Source of the DNA: Odontocerum albicorne
Taxonomy: Eukaryota; Arthropoda; Insecta; Trichoptera; Odontoceridae
Direction: 5' to 3'
Assembly (NCBI GenBank): GCA_949825065.1
Contig: OX463848.1
Coordinates: 44,097,601-44,161,600, forward strand
Length of the DNA stretch: 64,000 bases
Made by a program: the position numbers and the translations under genes. Below, piece by piece: positions 1 to 9,099 of the stretch. The notes beneath the pieces are model-generated. The model searched no databases. It was given only the letters and a program-made list of their open reading frames with translations, and was not told where the DNA came from. Every line of letters begins with the position of its first letter. Within the stretch, counting starts at the first letter, position 1.

Positions 1-75
1 TATTGAGGCTTAAATCCTTTCAAGTTTAGTCAATTTTTTTTTTGTCTGATTTCATATTATTTCTTACTTATTATT

Positions 76-225
76 GATAAGCGATATTAATAACCCTCAA
101 ATACCAAAAAACAAGTGTTTTGTGAGTAAAATATTTTTTGATCTGTTTCGTCTTTTGAGACTAAGAACCTTTCAAGTTTGGTCAATTTTTTTTGTCTAAT
201 TTCATATTAATACTTACCTTTTATT
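76..225 (+). repeat. Representative A-type satellite monomer (150 bp)
   Basis: The phase used here starts each monomer at gataagcgatat. The first half (gataagcgatat through aagtgttttgtgag) is nearly invariant across the window. The second half defines the type. Type A carries gtaaaatattttttgatctg, then tcttttgagactaagaac, then aagtttggtcaatt and an oligo-T run. A variant, A' (for example 374-524), has ttagtaaaatat early and aagttaagtcaac late. A and A' monomers usually alternate with B-like monomers. Confidence 0.85.
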
Positions 226-373
226 GATAAGCGATATTAATAACCCTCAAATACCAAAAAACAAGTGTTTTGTGAGATAAATATTTTTTGCGCATTTTCG
301 TCTATTGAGGCTTAAATCCTTTCAAGTTTAGTCCTTTTTTTTTCTGATTTCATATTATTTCTTACTTATTATT
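226..373 (+). repeat. Representative B-type satellite monomer (148 bp)
   Basis: It shares the conserved first half with type A. Its second half has gagataaatattttttgcgc, then cgtctattgaggcttaaatc, then aagtttagtcc or aagtttagtcaa before the T run. A sub-variant, B' (for example 525-675), has gagttcaatattttt(g/t)gcgc and ends ccttttaagttaagtaa. A and B types differ at many linked positions, so they are separate subfamilies and not random mutants of one another. Confidence 0.85.
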
Positions 374-1740
374 GATAAGCGATATTAATAACCCTCAAAT
401 ACCAAAAAACAAGTGTTTTGTTAGTAAAATATTTTTTGATCTGTTTCGTCTTTTGAGACTAAGAACCTTTCAAGTTAAGTCAACTTTTTTTTGTCTGATT
501 TCATATTATTACTTACTTATTATTGATAAGCGATATTAATTACCCTCAAATACCAAAAAACAAGTGTTTTGTGAGTTCAATATTTTTGGCGCATTTTCGT
601 CTATTGAGGCTTAAATCCTTTTAAGTTAAGTAATTTTTTTTTTGTCTGATTTCATATTATTTCTTACTTATTATTGATAAGCGACATTAATAACCCTCAA
701 ATACCAAAAAACAAGTGTTTTGTGAGTAAAATATTTTTTGATCTGTTTCGTCTTTTGAGACTAAGAACCTTTCAAGTTTGGTCAATTTTTTTTGTCTTAT
801 TTCATATAATTACTTACTTATTATTGATAAGCGATATTAATAACCCTCAAATACCAAAAAACAAGTGTTTTGTGAGATAAATATTTTTTGCGCATTTTCG
901 TCTATTGAGGCTTAAATCCTTTCAAGTTTAGTCCTTTTTTTTCTGATTTCATATTATTTCTTACTTATTATTGATAAGCGATATTAATAACCCTCAAATA
1001 CCAAAAAACAAGTGTTTTGTGAGATAAATATTTTTTGCGCATTTTCGTCTATTGAGGCTTAAATCCTTTCAAGTTTAGTCAATTTTTTTTTTGTCTGATT
1101 TCATATTATTTCTTACTTATTATTGATAAGCGATATTAATAACCCTCAAATACCAAAAAACAAGTGTTTTGTGAGTAAAATATTTTTTGATCTGTTTCCT
1201 CTTTTGAGACTAAGAACTTTTCAAGTTTGGTCAATTTTTTTTGTCTAATTTCATATTAATACTTACCTTTTATTGATAAGCGATATTAATAACCCTCAAA
1301 TACCAAAAAACAAGTGTTTTGTGAGATAAATATTTTTTGCGCATTTTCGTCTATTGAGGCTTAAATCCTTTCAAGTTTAGTCCTTTTTTTTCTGATTTCA
1401 TATTATTTCTTACTTATTATTGATAAGCGATATTAATAACCCTCAAATACCAAAAAACAAGTGTTTTGTTAGTAAAATATTTTTTGATCTGTTTCGTCTT
1501 TTGAGACTAAGAACCTTTCAAGTTAAGTCAACTTTTTTTTGTCTGATTTCATATTATTACTTACTTATTATTGATAAGCGATATTAATTACCCTCAAATA
1601 CCAAAAAACAAGTGTTTTGTGAGTTCAATATTTTTTGCGAATTTTCGTCTATTGAGGCTAAAATCCTTTTAAGTTAAGTAAAATTTTTTTTTGTCTGATT
1701 TCATATTATTTCTTACCTATTATTGATAAGCGATATTAAT

Positions 1741-1750
1741 AACCCTCAAA
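1741..1750 (+). repeat. 5' target-site duplication of the LINE
   Basis: The bases aaccctcaaa are the last normal satellite bases before the LINE and recur just after its A-rich tail at 4866-4875. Paralogous empty sites (for example near 15080-15100) read taaccctcaaataccaa without interruption, so the stretch has been duplicated. The exact length is uncertain because the tail is itself A-rich; 8 to 10 bp is supported. Extra partial copies of ccctcaaa follow immediately at 1751-1763. Confidence 0.75.
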
Positions 1751-1763
1751 CCCTCAAACCCTC
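1751..1763 (+). repeat. Reiterated ccctcaaa at the LINE 5' junction
   Basis: After the normal satellite ccctcaaa at 1743-1750, the unit occurs again at 1751-1758 and a partial ccctc at 1759-1763, then element sequence begins near 1764. No other monomer in the window carries this reiteration. It looks like filler copied from the target at the 5' junction during second-strand attachment, or replication slippage after insertion. What is seen is the triplication; the mechanism is inferred. Confidence 0.7.
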
Positions 1764-1832
1764 GCTTCTTGCACCACTAAGCTCGAGAAGACTATGATCT
1801 ACCTCGAGATCATTGAGCAGCTCGTAGGATAA
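1764..1832 (+). pseudogene. C-terminal remnant of LINE ORF1
   Basis: A frame open from the junction reads 22 codons, ending in the residues EIIEQLVG, to a TAA at 1830-1832. The ORF2 ATG lies 5 bp downstream at 1838. Jockey-type elements carry an ORF1 encoding a nucleic-acid-binding Gag-like protein directly upstream of ORF2, so this is most simply the tail of that gene cut off by 5' truncation. No zinc knuckle or other domain remains in so short a piece, so identity rests on position and the open frame alone. Confidence 0.5.
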
Positions 1833-1837
1833 GCGTG

Positions 1838-4537
1838 ATGACGAGTTTCTCTGGAATGAAAGTGCTCTGCTGGAATGCTTACAGCATGCAGCAGAAGATC
1901 GAGGAGCTGATGCTGTTGGTGAACAATTCAGGTATAGATATTGTGCTTATAACGGAAACTTGGTTAAAACCTGTATCTCGTGTGAGAGGCACCGGTGGCT
2001 TCACCATCTATAGATCGGATCGCGTTTCCGGTAGAGGTGGAGGCACCGCGATCCTCATCCGAGACACTATCCATCATACCCAACTCCTCACGCCCGCCCT
2101 GACAAACTTGGAGGCTACTGCCATCAGCCTCAAGGTTGACAGGGAGACAGTCACAATTGTGGCAGCATATTGTACCGGCTATCGTTCCTTTCTGGAAAAG
2201 GACATCGAGGCAGTGCTGGCCTTGGGGCCCAAGGTCATCATGGCCGGGGACTTCAATGCCAAGCACCGTTACTGGAACTGCTTGAGAGCTAACCCGAACG
2301 GAACGACGCTGTACAATTATATGGAAAACCACAACTGTCAAATACTCTATCCAAATCAACATACCTGTTTCACCAACCCCCGTAGCCCTTCTACACTGGA
2401 CATTGCCGTAGTCAAAAACTACCCTAACATCTCTGGCTTGACTGCTCTAGAAGCTCTCTCGTCAGACCACCTCCCAGTCTACTTCACATTGGGAGTGAGG
2501 CCGATTGCTAGCCTCAGGGAGCAGTACGACTACGCCAATGCTGACTGGAAGGGTTACAAAGCCTACCTCCACAACCAGCTCTGCCTATCACCAGAAACTC
2601 TGGTGAGCCCACAGGACATTGATACCGCGATAGATACCATCTCCACCTTCATCCATAATGCCCGTGATGAAAATGTTCCCCTCAAAATTGTCACTCCATA
2701 CAAAATAACTCTTACTCCTCATATCAAACTCCTTATATCTCTAAAAAACAAACAAAGACAGACCTACAGACGTACACTAGACAAACGTGACAAAACACTT
2801 CTAAACGTCCTCCAAGATGAAATCAAAAAAGAAATCCGCCTACTTAAAAACCAGCTATGGCAGAGAAAATTGGCAGCTCTAGAACCGGGTAACGGTACTC
2901 TCTGGCGAGTCGTCAAGGGTATCAAGTGCTCGTCTCAAAGCATACCACCTCTGCGCACAGCCTCAGGGTTGGCTGTTTCTGGCAGTGACAAGGCTAATGC
3001 CTTGGCGGACGCTTATGAGAATACGTACTCAATCACTTCCGACCTTGGAAATGTTGATGTCAATAAAGCTGTCGAGGACACTCTCACCAGCTTTGCTTAC
3101 TCCCCGACCAACCAAAACGAGGTGCAACTTTGCACCCCGTCCGAAATTGGTCGTATCCTTGACAGACTTAAAACACGAAAAGCACCCGGTCCCGACAATA
3201 TACACAATAGCCTTCTTAAACAGTTACCACTCAAAGCGAGGATTTTTCTTACTAAAATAATAAATGCCTCACTCCTTAATGGGTATTTTCCGAGTATTTG
3301 GAAAGTAGCCAACATTGTTCCTATCCACAAGCCAAATAAACCTACCGAAAATCCAACTAGCTACAGGCCCATCAGCCTTCTTCCAGGTCTTGGCAAGATC
3401 CTTGAGAGAGTGGTTGCCTCAAGGCTAGTGTTCCATCACGAATCCAATAATACATTCCCTCATGAGCAATTTGGATTTAGAACAAGACACAACACGGTCC
3501 AGCAACTTACCCGTGTCGTGGAAGACGTGTCGATGGGCTTCAATAGGAACAGAAGTACTGGCATGGTACTGCTGGACCTTGAGAAGGCTTTTGATACTGT
3601 CTGGCATGATGGCCTTCTTCACAAACTTCTCCTCACTGGCACTCCACTCTATCTCGTGAAACTACTTCAATCCTACCTTTCCAATAGAAGTTTCACAGTC
3701 ACCACTCATCATTCTACGTCATCCGCCAGGCCCATCCCTATGGGTGTCCCCCAAGGCAGTATACTTGGACCATGTCTATTTAACATTTACACACACGACA
3801 TTCCTACTCCCCCAAACTGTAAACTCGCACTCTTTGCTGACGATGCGGCATGCTACGCATCGTCACTCAAGGTGGATCGAGCTGGTCGCCGTCTTCAGAT
3901 TGCTCTTGAGATCCTTGAGAAATACTACCAGGACTGGAGGCTCAAAATCAATGACGCCAAAACTGAGGCCATCATGTTCTCCCGAAAAATCAAGGAAAGA
4001 GTGCCATCGATGCCCTTATTCATCGGTGGTTGCCTGGTTGAGTGGCAGGACGTGGTTAAATACCTCGGCCTGCACCTTGACCGGCGACTGACGTGGAAAA
4101 CCCATTTGAATACCATCAGACAGAAGGGTCACAAGGGCATAGGGGCTATCAGTTCGATATTTCATCGACGCAGCTTCCTTTCACCCAAAAATAAGCTCCT
4201 CCTCTATAAAACCCTTATTCGTCCTATCTTGACCTATGCTGCACCCGTTTGGGGTAGTGTGAGCAACACGGATCACCTGAAACTCCAGAGAGTGCAGAAC
4301 AAGGCATTCAAGATATCTTTTAACACCCATCCCAGAACAAATCTTACCCGACTTCACGCTGAACAGCGAGAAGAAACCCTACAACACCACATTCTCGCTT
4401 GGACCGTGAAGTTCTATAAAAGCCAACAAAATCACAGAAATCCCTTAGTCGCTGCCCTGGGGGCTTACGAGAGTAAATCCGACCTACCCTTCCGTTATAA
4501 GCACAAGCTCCCGAAGCATTATCTGTTGCCTGACTAG
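1838..4537 (+). CDS. LINE ORF2: AP endonuclease and reverse transcriptase
   Basis: The 899-residue protein nicks target DNA and copies the element RNA onto the broken end. The start is the ATG at 1838; the frame opens 3 bp earlier with GTG, which is not expected to initiate in a eukaryote. The N-terminal endonuclease (about residues 7-230) shows CWNAYSM (Asn13), TETW (Glu40), AGDFNAKH and SSDHLPV. The reverse transcriptase (about 445-710) shows RKAPGPD, SYRPISLLPGLGKILE, GMVLLDLEKAFDTVWH, MGVPQGSILGP and the catalytic FADD at 666-669, where many relatives have YADD. A C-terminal region with LYKTLIRPILTYAAPVWG is typical of Jockey-like ORF2; no RNase H domain is apparent. Length fits a full Jockey ORF2 (about 900). 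There is no stop or frameshift, so the insertion is probably young. The gene can no longer mobilise itself because the 5' promoter region is gone. Confidence 0.95.
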   Translation: MTSFSGMKVLCWNAYSMQQKIEELMLLVNNSGIDIVLITETWLKPVSRVRGTGGFTIYRSDRVSGRGGGTAILIRDTIHHTQLLTPALTNLEATAISLKVDRETVTIVAAYCTGYRSFLEKDIEAVLALGPKVIMAGDFNAKHRYWNCLRANPNGTTLYNYMENHNCQILYPNQHTCFTNPRSPSTLDIAVVKNYPNISGLTALEALSSDHLPVYFTLGVRPIASLREQYDYANADWKGYKAYLHNQLCLSPETLVSPQDIDTAIDTISTFIHNARDENVPLKIVTPYKITLTPHIKLLISLKNKQRQTYRRTLDKRDKTLLNVLQDEIKKEIRLLKNQLWQRKLAALEPGNGTLWRVVKGIKCSSQSIPPLRTASGLAVSGSDKANALADAYENTYSITSDLGNVDVNKAVEDTLTSFAYSPTNQNEVQLCTPSEIGRILDRLKTRKAPGPDNIHNSLLKQLPLKARIFLTKIINASLLNGYFPSIWKVANIVPIHKPNKPTENPTSYRPISLLPGLGKILERVVASRLVFHHESNNTFPHEQFGFRTRHNTVQQLTRVVEDVSMGFNRNRSTGMVLLDLEKAFDTVWHDGLLHKLLLTGTPLYLVKLLQSYLSNRSFTVTTHHSTSSARPIPMGVPQGSILGPCLFNIYTHDIPTPPNCKLALFADDAACYASSLKVDRAGRRLQIALEILEKYYQDWRLKINDAKTEAIMFSRKIKERVPSMPLFIGGCLVEWQDVVKYLGLHLDRRLTWKTHLNTIRQKGHKGIGAISSIFHRRSFLSPKNKLLLYKTLIRPILTYAAPVWGSVSNTDHLKLQRVQNKAFKISFNTHPRTNLTRLHAEQREETLQHHILAWTVKFYKSQQNHRNPLVAALGAYESKSDLPFRYKHKLPKHYLLPD

Positions 4538-4867
4538 TCCACCTTCAGTATTAGCTGGGACGACCAAGGTCTGAGTGAATGTGATGGAATACAAGTAGCC
4601 TGAACGAGTGGACTTGTTTTTGCTGAATAATTAGTGTAAGAATTGTTATCTAGTTATAAGTAGTATGTAGGTGTTAATTATTTCTAAGATCTCATATATT
4701 AAGATTGAATAAATAAAATAAAATGATATGTAGGAAAATAAGATTAAATAAGTTCATAAATTATAACATATAATTAAGATTAGTTAAGTAATAAATTTGT
4801 ACATAGGTATAGCCTCAACAAATGTTTGTATAATAATTTACTTGTTTAATAAAAAAATAAAAAAAAA
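4538..4867 (+). other. LINE 3' UTR and A-rich tail
   Basis: AT-rich sequence follows the ORF2 stop. It contains aataaa-type motifs (aataaataaaataaa near 4709-4723) and ends in an irregular A-rich tail from about 4850 (taataaaaaaataaaaaaaa). The satellite resumes as ccctcaaatacc at 4868. The tail is where target-primed reverse transcription would have begun. The exact end cannot be fixed because the flanking target sequence also begins with A. Confidence 0.8.
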
Positions 4868-4875
4868 CCCTCAAA
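4866..4875 (+). repeat. 3' target-site duplication of the LINE
   Basis: The aaccctcaaa that follows the A-rich tail repeats the 5' flank at 1741-1750. The monomer then continues without loss into a C-type unit (acaaatgttttgtgcg). Confidence 0.7.
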
Positions 4876-7800
4876 TACCAAAAAACAAATGTTTTGTGCG
4901 TTAAATATTTTTGGAGCAGCTTCGTCCTTCGAGATTTAGAACCTTTCAAGTTTAGTCATTTTTTTTTGTCTAATTTCATATAATTACTTACTTATTATTG
5001 ATAAGCGATATTAATAACCCTCAAATACCAAAAAACAAGTGTTTTGTGATATAAATATTTTTTGCGCATTTTCGTCTATTGAGGCTGAAATCCTTTCAAG
5101 TTAAGTCAATTTTTTTTTGCCTGATTTCATATTATTTCTTACTTATTATTGATAAGCGATATTAATAACCCTCAAATACCAAAAAACAAGTTTTTTGTGA
5201 GTAAAATATTTTTTGATCTGTTTCGTCTTTTGAGACTAAGAACCTTTCAAGTTTGGTCAATTTTTTTTTGTCTAATTTCATATAATTACTTACTTATTAT
5301 TGATAAGCCATATTAATAACCCTCAAATACCAAAAAAACAAGTGTTTAGTGAGATAAATATTTTTTGCGCATTTTCGTCTATTGAGGCTTAAATCCTTTC
5401 AAGTTTAGTCAATTTTTTTTTGTCTGATTTCATATTATTTCTTACTTATTATTGATAAGCGATATTAATAACCCTCAAATACCAAAAAACAAGTGTTTTG
5501 TGAGATAAATATTTTTTGCGCATTTTCGTCTAATGAGGCTTAAATCCTTTCAAGTTTAGTCCTTTTTTTTTCTGATTTCATATTATTTCTTACTTATTAT
5601 TGATAAGCGATATTAATAACCCTCAAATACCAAAAAACAAGTGTTTTGTTAGTAAAATATTTTTTGATCTGTTTCGTCTTTTGAGACTAAGAACCTTTCA
5701 AGTTAAGTCAACTTTTTTTTGTCTGATTTCATATTATTACTTACTTATTATTGATAAGCGATATTAATTACCCTCAAATACCAAAAAACAAGTGTTTTGT
5801 GAGTTCAATATTTTTTGCGCATTTTCGTCTATTGAGGCTAAAATCCTTTTAAGTTAAGTAAATTTTTTTTTTGTCTGATTTCATATTATTTCTAACTTAA
5901 TATTGATAAGCGATATTAATAACCCTCCAATACCAAAAAACAAGTGTTTTGTGAGTAAAATATTTTTTGATCTGTTTCCTCTTTTGAGACTAAGAACCTT
6001 TCAAGTTTGGTCAATTTTTTTTGTCTAATTTCATATTAATACTTACCTTTTATTGATAAGCGATATTAATAACCCTCAAATACCAAAAAACAAGTATTTT
6101 GTGAGATAAATATTTTTTGCGCATTTTCGTCTATTGAGGCTTAAATCCTTTCAAGTTTAGTCAATTTTTTTTTTCTGATTTCATATTATTTCTTACTTAT
6201 TATTGATAAGCGATATTAATAACCCTCAAATACCAAAAAACAAGTGTTTTGTGAGTAAAATATTTTTTGATCTGTTTCGTCTTTTGAGACTAAGAAACCT
6301 TTCAAGTTTGGTCAATTTTTTTTTGTCTAATTTCATATTATTACTTACTTATTATTGATAAGCGATATTAATAAACCTCAAATACCAAACAACAAGTGTT
6401 TTGTGAGTAAAGTATTTTTTGATCTGTTTCGTCTTTTGAGACTAAGAACCTTTCAAGTTTAGTCAATTTTTTTTTGTCTGATTTCATATTATTACTCACT
6501 TATTATTGATAAGCGATATTAATAACCCTCAAATACCAAAAAACAAGTGTTTTGTGAGTAAAATATTTTTTGATCTGTTTCCTCTTTTGAGACTAAGAAC
6601 CTTTCAGGTTTGGTCAATTTTTTTTGTCTAATTTCATATTAATACTTACCTTTTATTGATAAGCGATATTAATAACCCTCAAATACCAAAAAACAAGTGT
6701 TTTGTGAGATAAATATTTTTTGCGCATTTTCGTCTATTGAGGCTTAAATCCTTTCAAGTTTACTCCTTTTTTTTTCTGATTTCATATTATTTCTTACTTA
6801 TTATTGATAAGCGATATTAATAACCCTCAAATACCAAAAAACAAGTGTTTTGTTAGTAAAATATTTTTTGATCTGTTTCCTCTTTTGAGACTAAGAACCT
6901 TTCAAGTTTGGTCAATTTTTTTTGTCTAATTTCATATTAATACTTACCTTTTATTGATAAGCGATATTAATAACCCTCAAATACCAAAAAACAAGTGTTT
7001 TGTGAGATAAATATTTTTTGCGCATTTTCGTCTATTGAGGCTTAAATCCTTTCAAGTTTAGTCAATTTTTTTTTGTCTGATTTCATATTATTTCTTCCTT
7101 ATTATTGATAAGCGATATTAATAACCCTCAAATACCAAAAAACAAGTGTTTTGTGAGTAAAATATTTTTTGATCTGTTTCGTCTTTTGAGACTAAGAACC
7201 TTTCAAATTTAGTCAATTTTTTTTAGTCTGATTTCATATAATTACTTACTTATTATTGATAAGCGATATTAATTACCCTCAAATATCAAAAAACAAGTGT
7301 TTTGTGAGTAAAATATTTTTTGATCTGTTTCGTCTTTTGAGACTAAGAACCTTTCAAGTTTGGTCAATTTTTTTTTGTCTAATTTCATATTATTACTTAC
7401 TTATTATTGATAAGCGATATTAATAAACATCAAATACCAAACAACAAGTGTTTTGTGAGTAAAGTATTTTTTGATCTGTTTCGTCTTTTGACACTAAGAA
7501 CCTTTCAAGTTTAGTCAATTTTTTTTTGTCTGATTTCATATTATTACTTACTGATTATTGATAAGCGATATTAATAACCCTCAAATACCAAAAAACAAGT
7601 TTTTTGTGAGTAAAATATTTTTTGATCTGTTTCCTCTTTTGAGATTAAGAACCTTTCAAGTTTGGTCAATTTTTTTTGTCTAATTTCATATTAATACTTA
7701 CCTTTTATTGATAAGCGATATTAATAACCCTCAAATACCAAAAAAACAAGTGTTTTGTGAGATAAATATTTTTTGCGCATTTTCGTCTATTGAGGCTTAA

Positions 7801-9099
7801 ATCCTTTCAAGTTTAGTCCTTTTTTTTTCTGATTTCATATTATTTCTTACTTATTATTGATAAGCGATATTAATAACCCTCAAATACCAAAAAACAAGTG
7901 TTTTGTTAGTAAAATATTTTTTGATCTGTTTCGTCTTTTGAGACTAAGAACCTTTCAAGTTAAGTCAACTTTTTTTTGTCTGATTTCATTTTATTACTTA
8001 CTTATTATTGATAAGCGATATTAATTACCCTCAAATACCAAAAAACAAGTGTTTTGTGAGTTCAATATTTTTTGCGCATTTTCGTCTATTGAGGCTAAAA
8101 TCCTTTTAAGTTAAGTAAAAAAAATTTTTGTCTGATTTCATATTATTTCTTACTTATTATTGATAAGCGATATTAATAACCCTCAAATACCAAAAAACAA
8201 ATGTTTTGTGCGTTAAATATTTTTGGAGCGGCTTCGTCCTTCGAGATTTAGAACCTTTCAAGTTAAGTCATTTTTTTTGTCTAATTTCATATAATTACTT
8301 ACTTATTATTGATAAGCGATATCAATAACCCTCAAATACCAAAAAACAAGTGTTTTGTGAGTTCAATATTTTTTGCGCATTTTCGTCTATTGAGGCTAAA
8401 ATCCTTTTAAGTTAAGTAAAAATTTTTTTTGCCTGATTTCATATTATTTCTTACTTATTATTGATAAGCGATATTAATAACCCTCAAATACCAAAAAACA
8501 AATGTTTTGTGCGTTAAATATTCTTGGAGCAGCTTCGTCCTTCGAGATTTAGAACCTTTCAAGTTTAGTCATTTTTTTTTGTCTAATTTCATATAATTAC
8601 TTACTTATTATTGATAAGCGATATTAATTACCCTCAAATACCAAAAAACAAGTGTTTTGTGATATAAATATTTTTTGCGCATTTTCGTCTATTGAGGCTG
8701 AAATCCTTTCAAGTTTAGTCAATTTTTTTGTCAGATTTCATATAATTTCTTACTTATTATTGATAAGCGATATCAATAACCCTCAAATACCAAAAAACAA
8801 GTGTTTTGTGAGTAAAATATTTTTTGATCTGTTTCGTCTTTTGAGACTAAGAACCTTTCAAGTTTGGTCAATTTTTTTTGTCTAATTTCATATTAATACT
8901 TACCTTTTATTGATAAGCGATATTAATAACCCTCAAATACCAAAAAACAAGTGTTTTGTGAGATAAATATTTTTTGCGCATTTTCGTCTATTGAGGCTTA
9001 AATCCTTTCAAGTTTAGTCCTTTTTTTTTCTGATTTCATATTATTTCTTACTTATTATTGATAAGCGATATTAATAACCCTCAAATACCAAAAAACAAG

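Larger units (their letters stand above)
1..1750 (+). repeat. Satellite array, block 1 (about 150-bp monomers)
   Basis: Head-to-tail tandem repeat. The landmark gataagcgatat recurs at 76, 226, 374, 525 and 676, giving spacings of 150, 148, 151 and 151. The block holds nearly 12 monomers and enters the window mid-array. Positions about 76-600 resemble about 1125-1660 at an offset of 1049 bp, so a 7-monomer block has been copied locally. The block ends where the LINE is inserted, in the conserved stretch aaccctcaaa. No gene is seen here. The 68-codon open frame at 674-880 is the satellite itself read through from a TTG codon. Confidence 0.97.
1751..4867 (+). mobile_element. 5'-truncated Jockey-like non-LTR retrotransposon (LINE)
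   Basis: This is a non-LTR element inserted into a satellite monomer, sense on the + strand. It holds the last 22 codons and stop of an upstream frame (probably ORF1), a complete ORF2 with AP endonuclease and reverse transcriptase domains, about 0.3 kb of AT-rich 3' untranslated sequence and an A-rich tail. A short target-site duplication flanks it. There are no LTRs. Most of ORF1 and the 5' UTR are missing, as is usual when target-primed reverse transcription stops early. Base composition contrasts sharply with the AT-rich satellite. The C-type monomer that resumes at 4868 follows the B' monomer on the left, matching uninterrupted B'-C pairs elsewhere. Jockey-clade placement rests on the ORF2 motifs and the absence of an RNase H domain; related clades are not excluded. 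Confidence 0.92.

Noticed and set aside
181..195. Oligo-T runs as RNA polymerase III terminators of small RNA genes
   Set aside because: They occur in every monomer without A-box or B-box promoter elements or a foldable RNA upstream.
76..225. CENP-B box in the monomer
   Set aside because: The ttcgtcttttgagac stretch loosely recalls part of the TTCG...CGGG motif but lacks the essential CGGG end.
674..880. Recurring 63-90 codon open frames in the satellite (also at 8652, 14468, 17177, 18679, 24174, 28976, 30476, 30859 and 45116) with similar 50-residue repeats
   Set aside because: They arise because the monomer is about 150 bp, a multiple of three, so a stop-free frame can continue from unit to unit. 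They start at TTG or GTG, end wherever a T-run length change or point mutation brings a stop, and show no codon constraint.
1964..2362. Antisense and alternative-frame open frames inside the LINE (1964-2362, 2985-3260, 3097-3330, 3425-3622, 3462-3659, 3744-4091, 3925-4116)
   Set aside because: They overlap the strongly supported ORF2, have no recognisable domain and are frame shadows.
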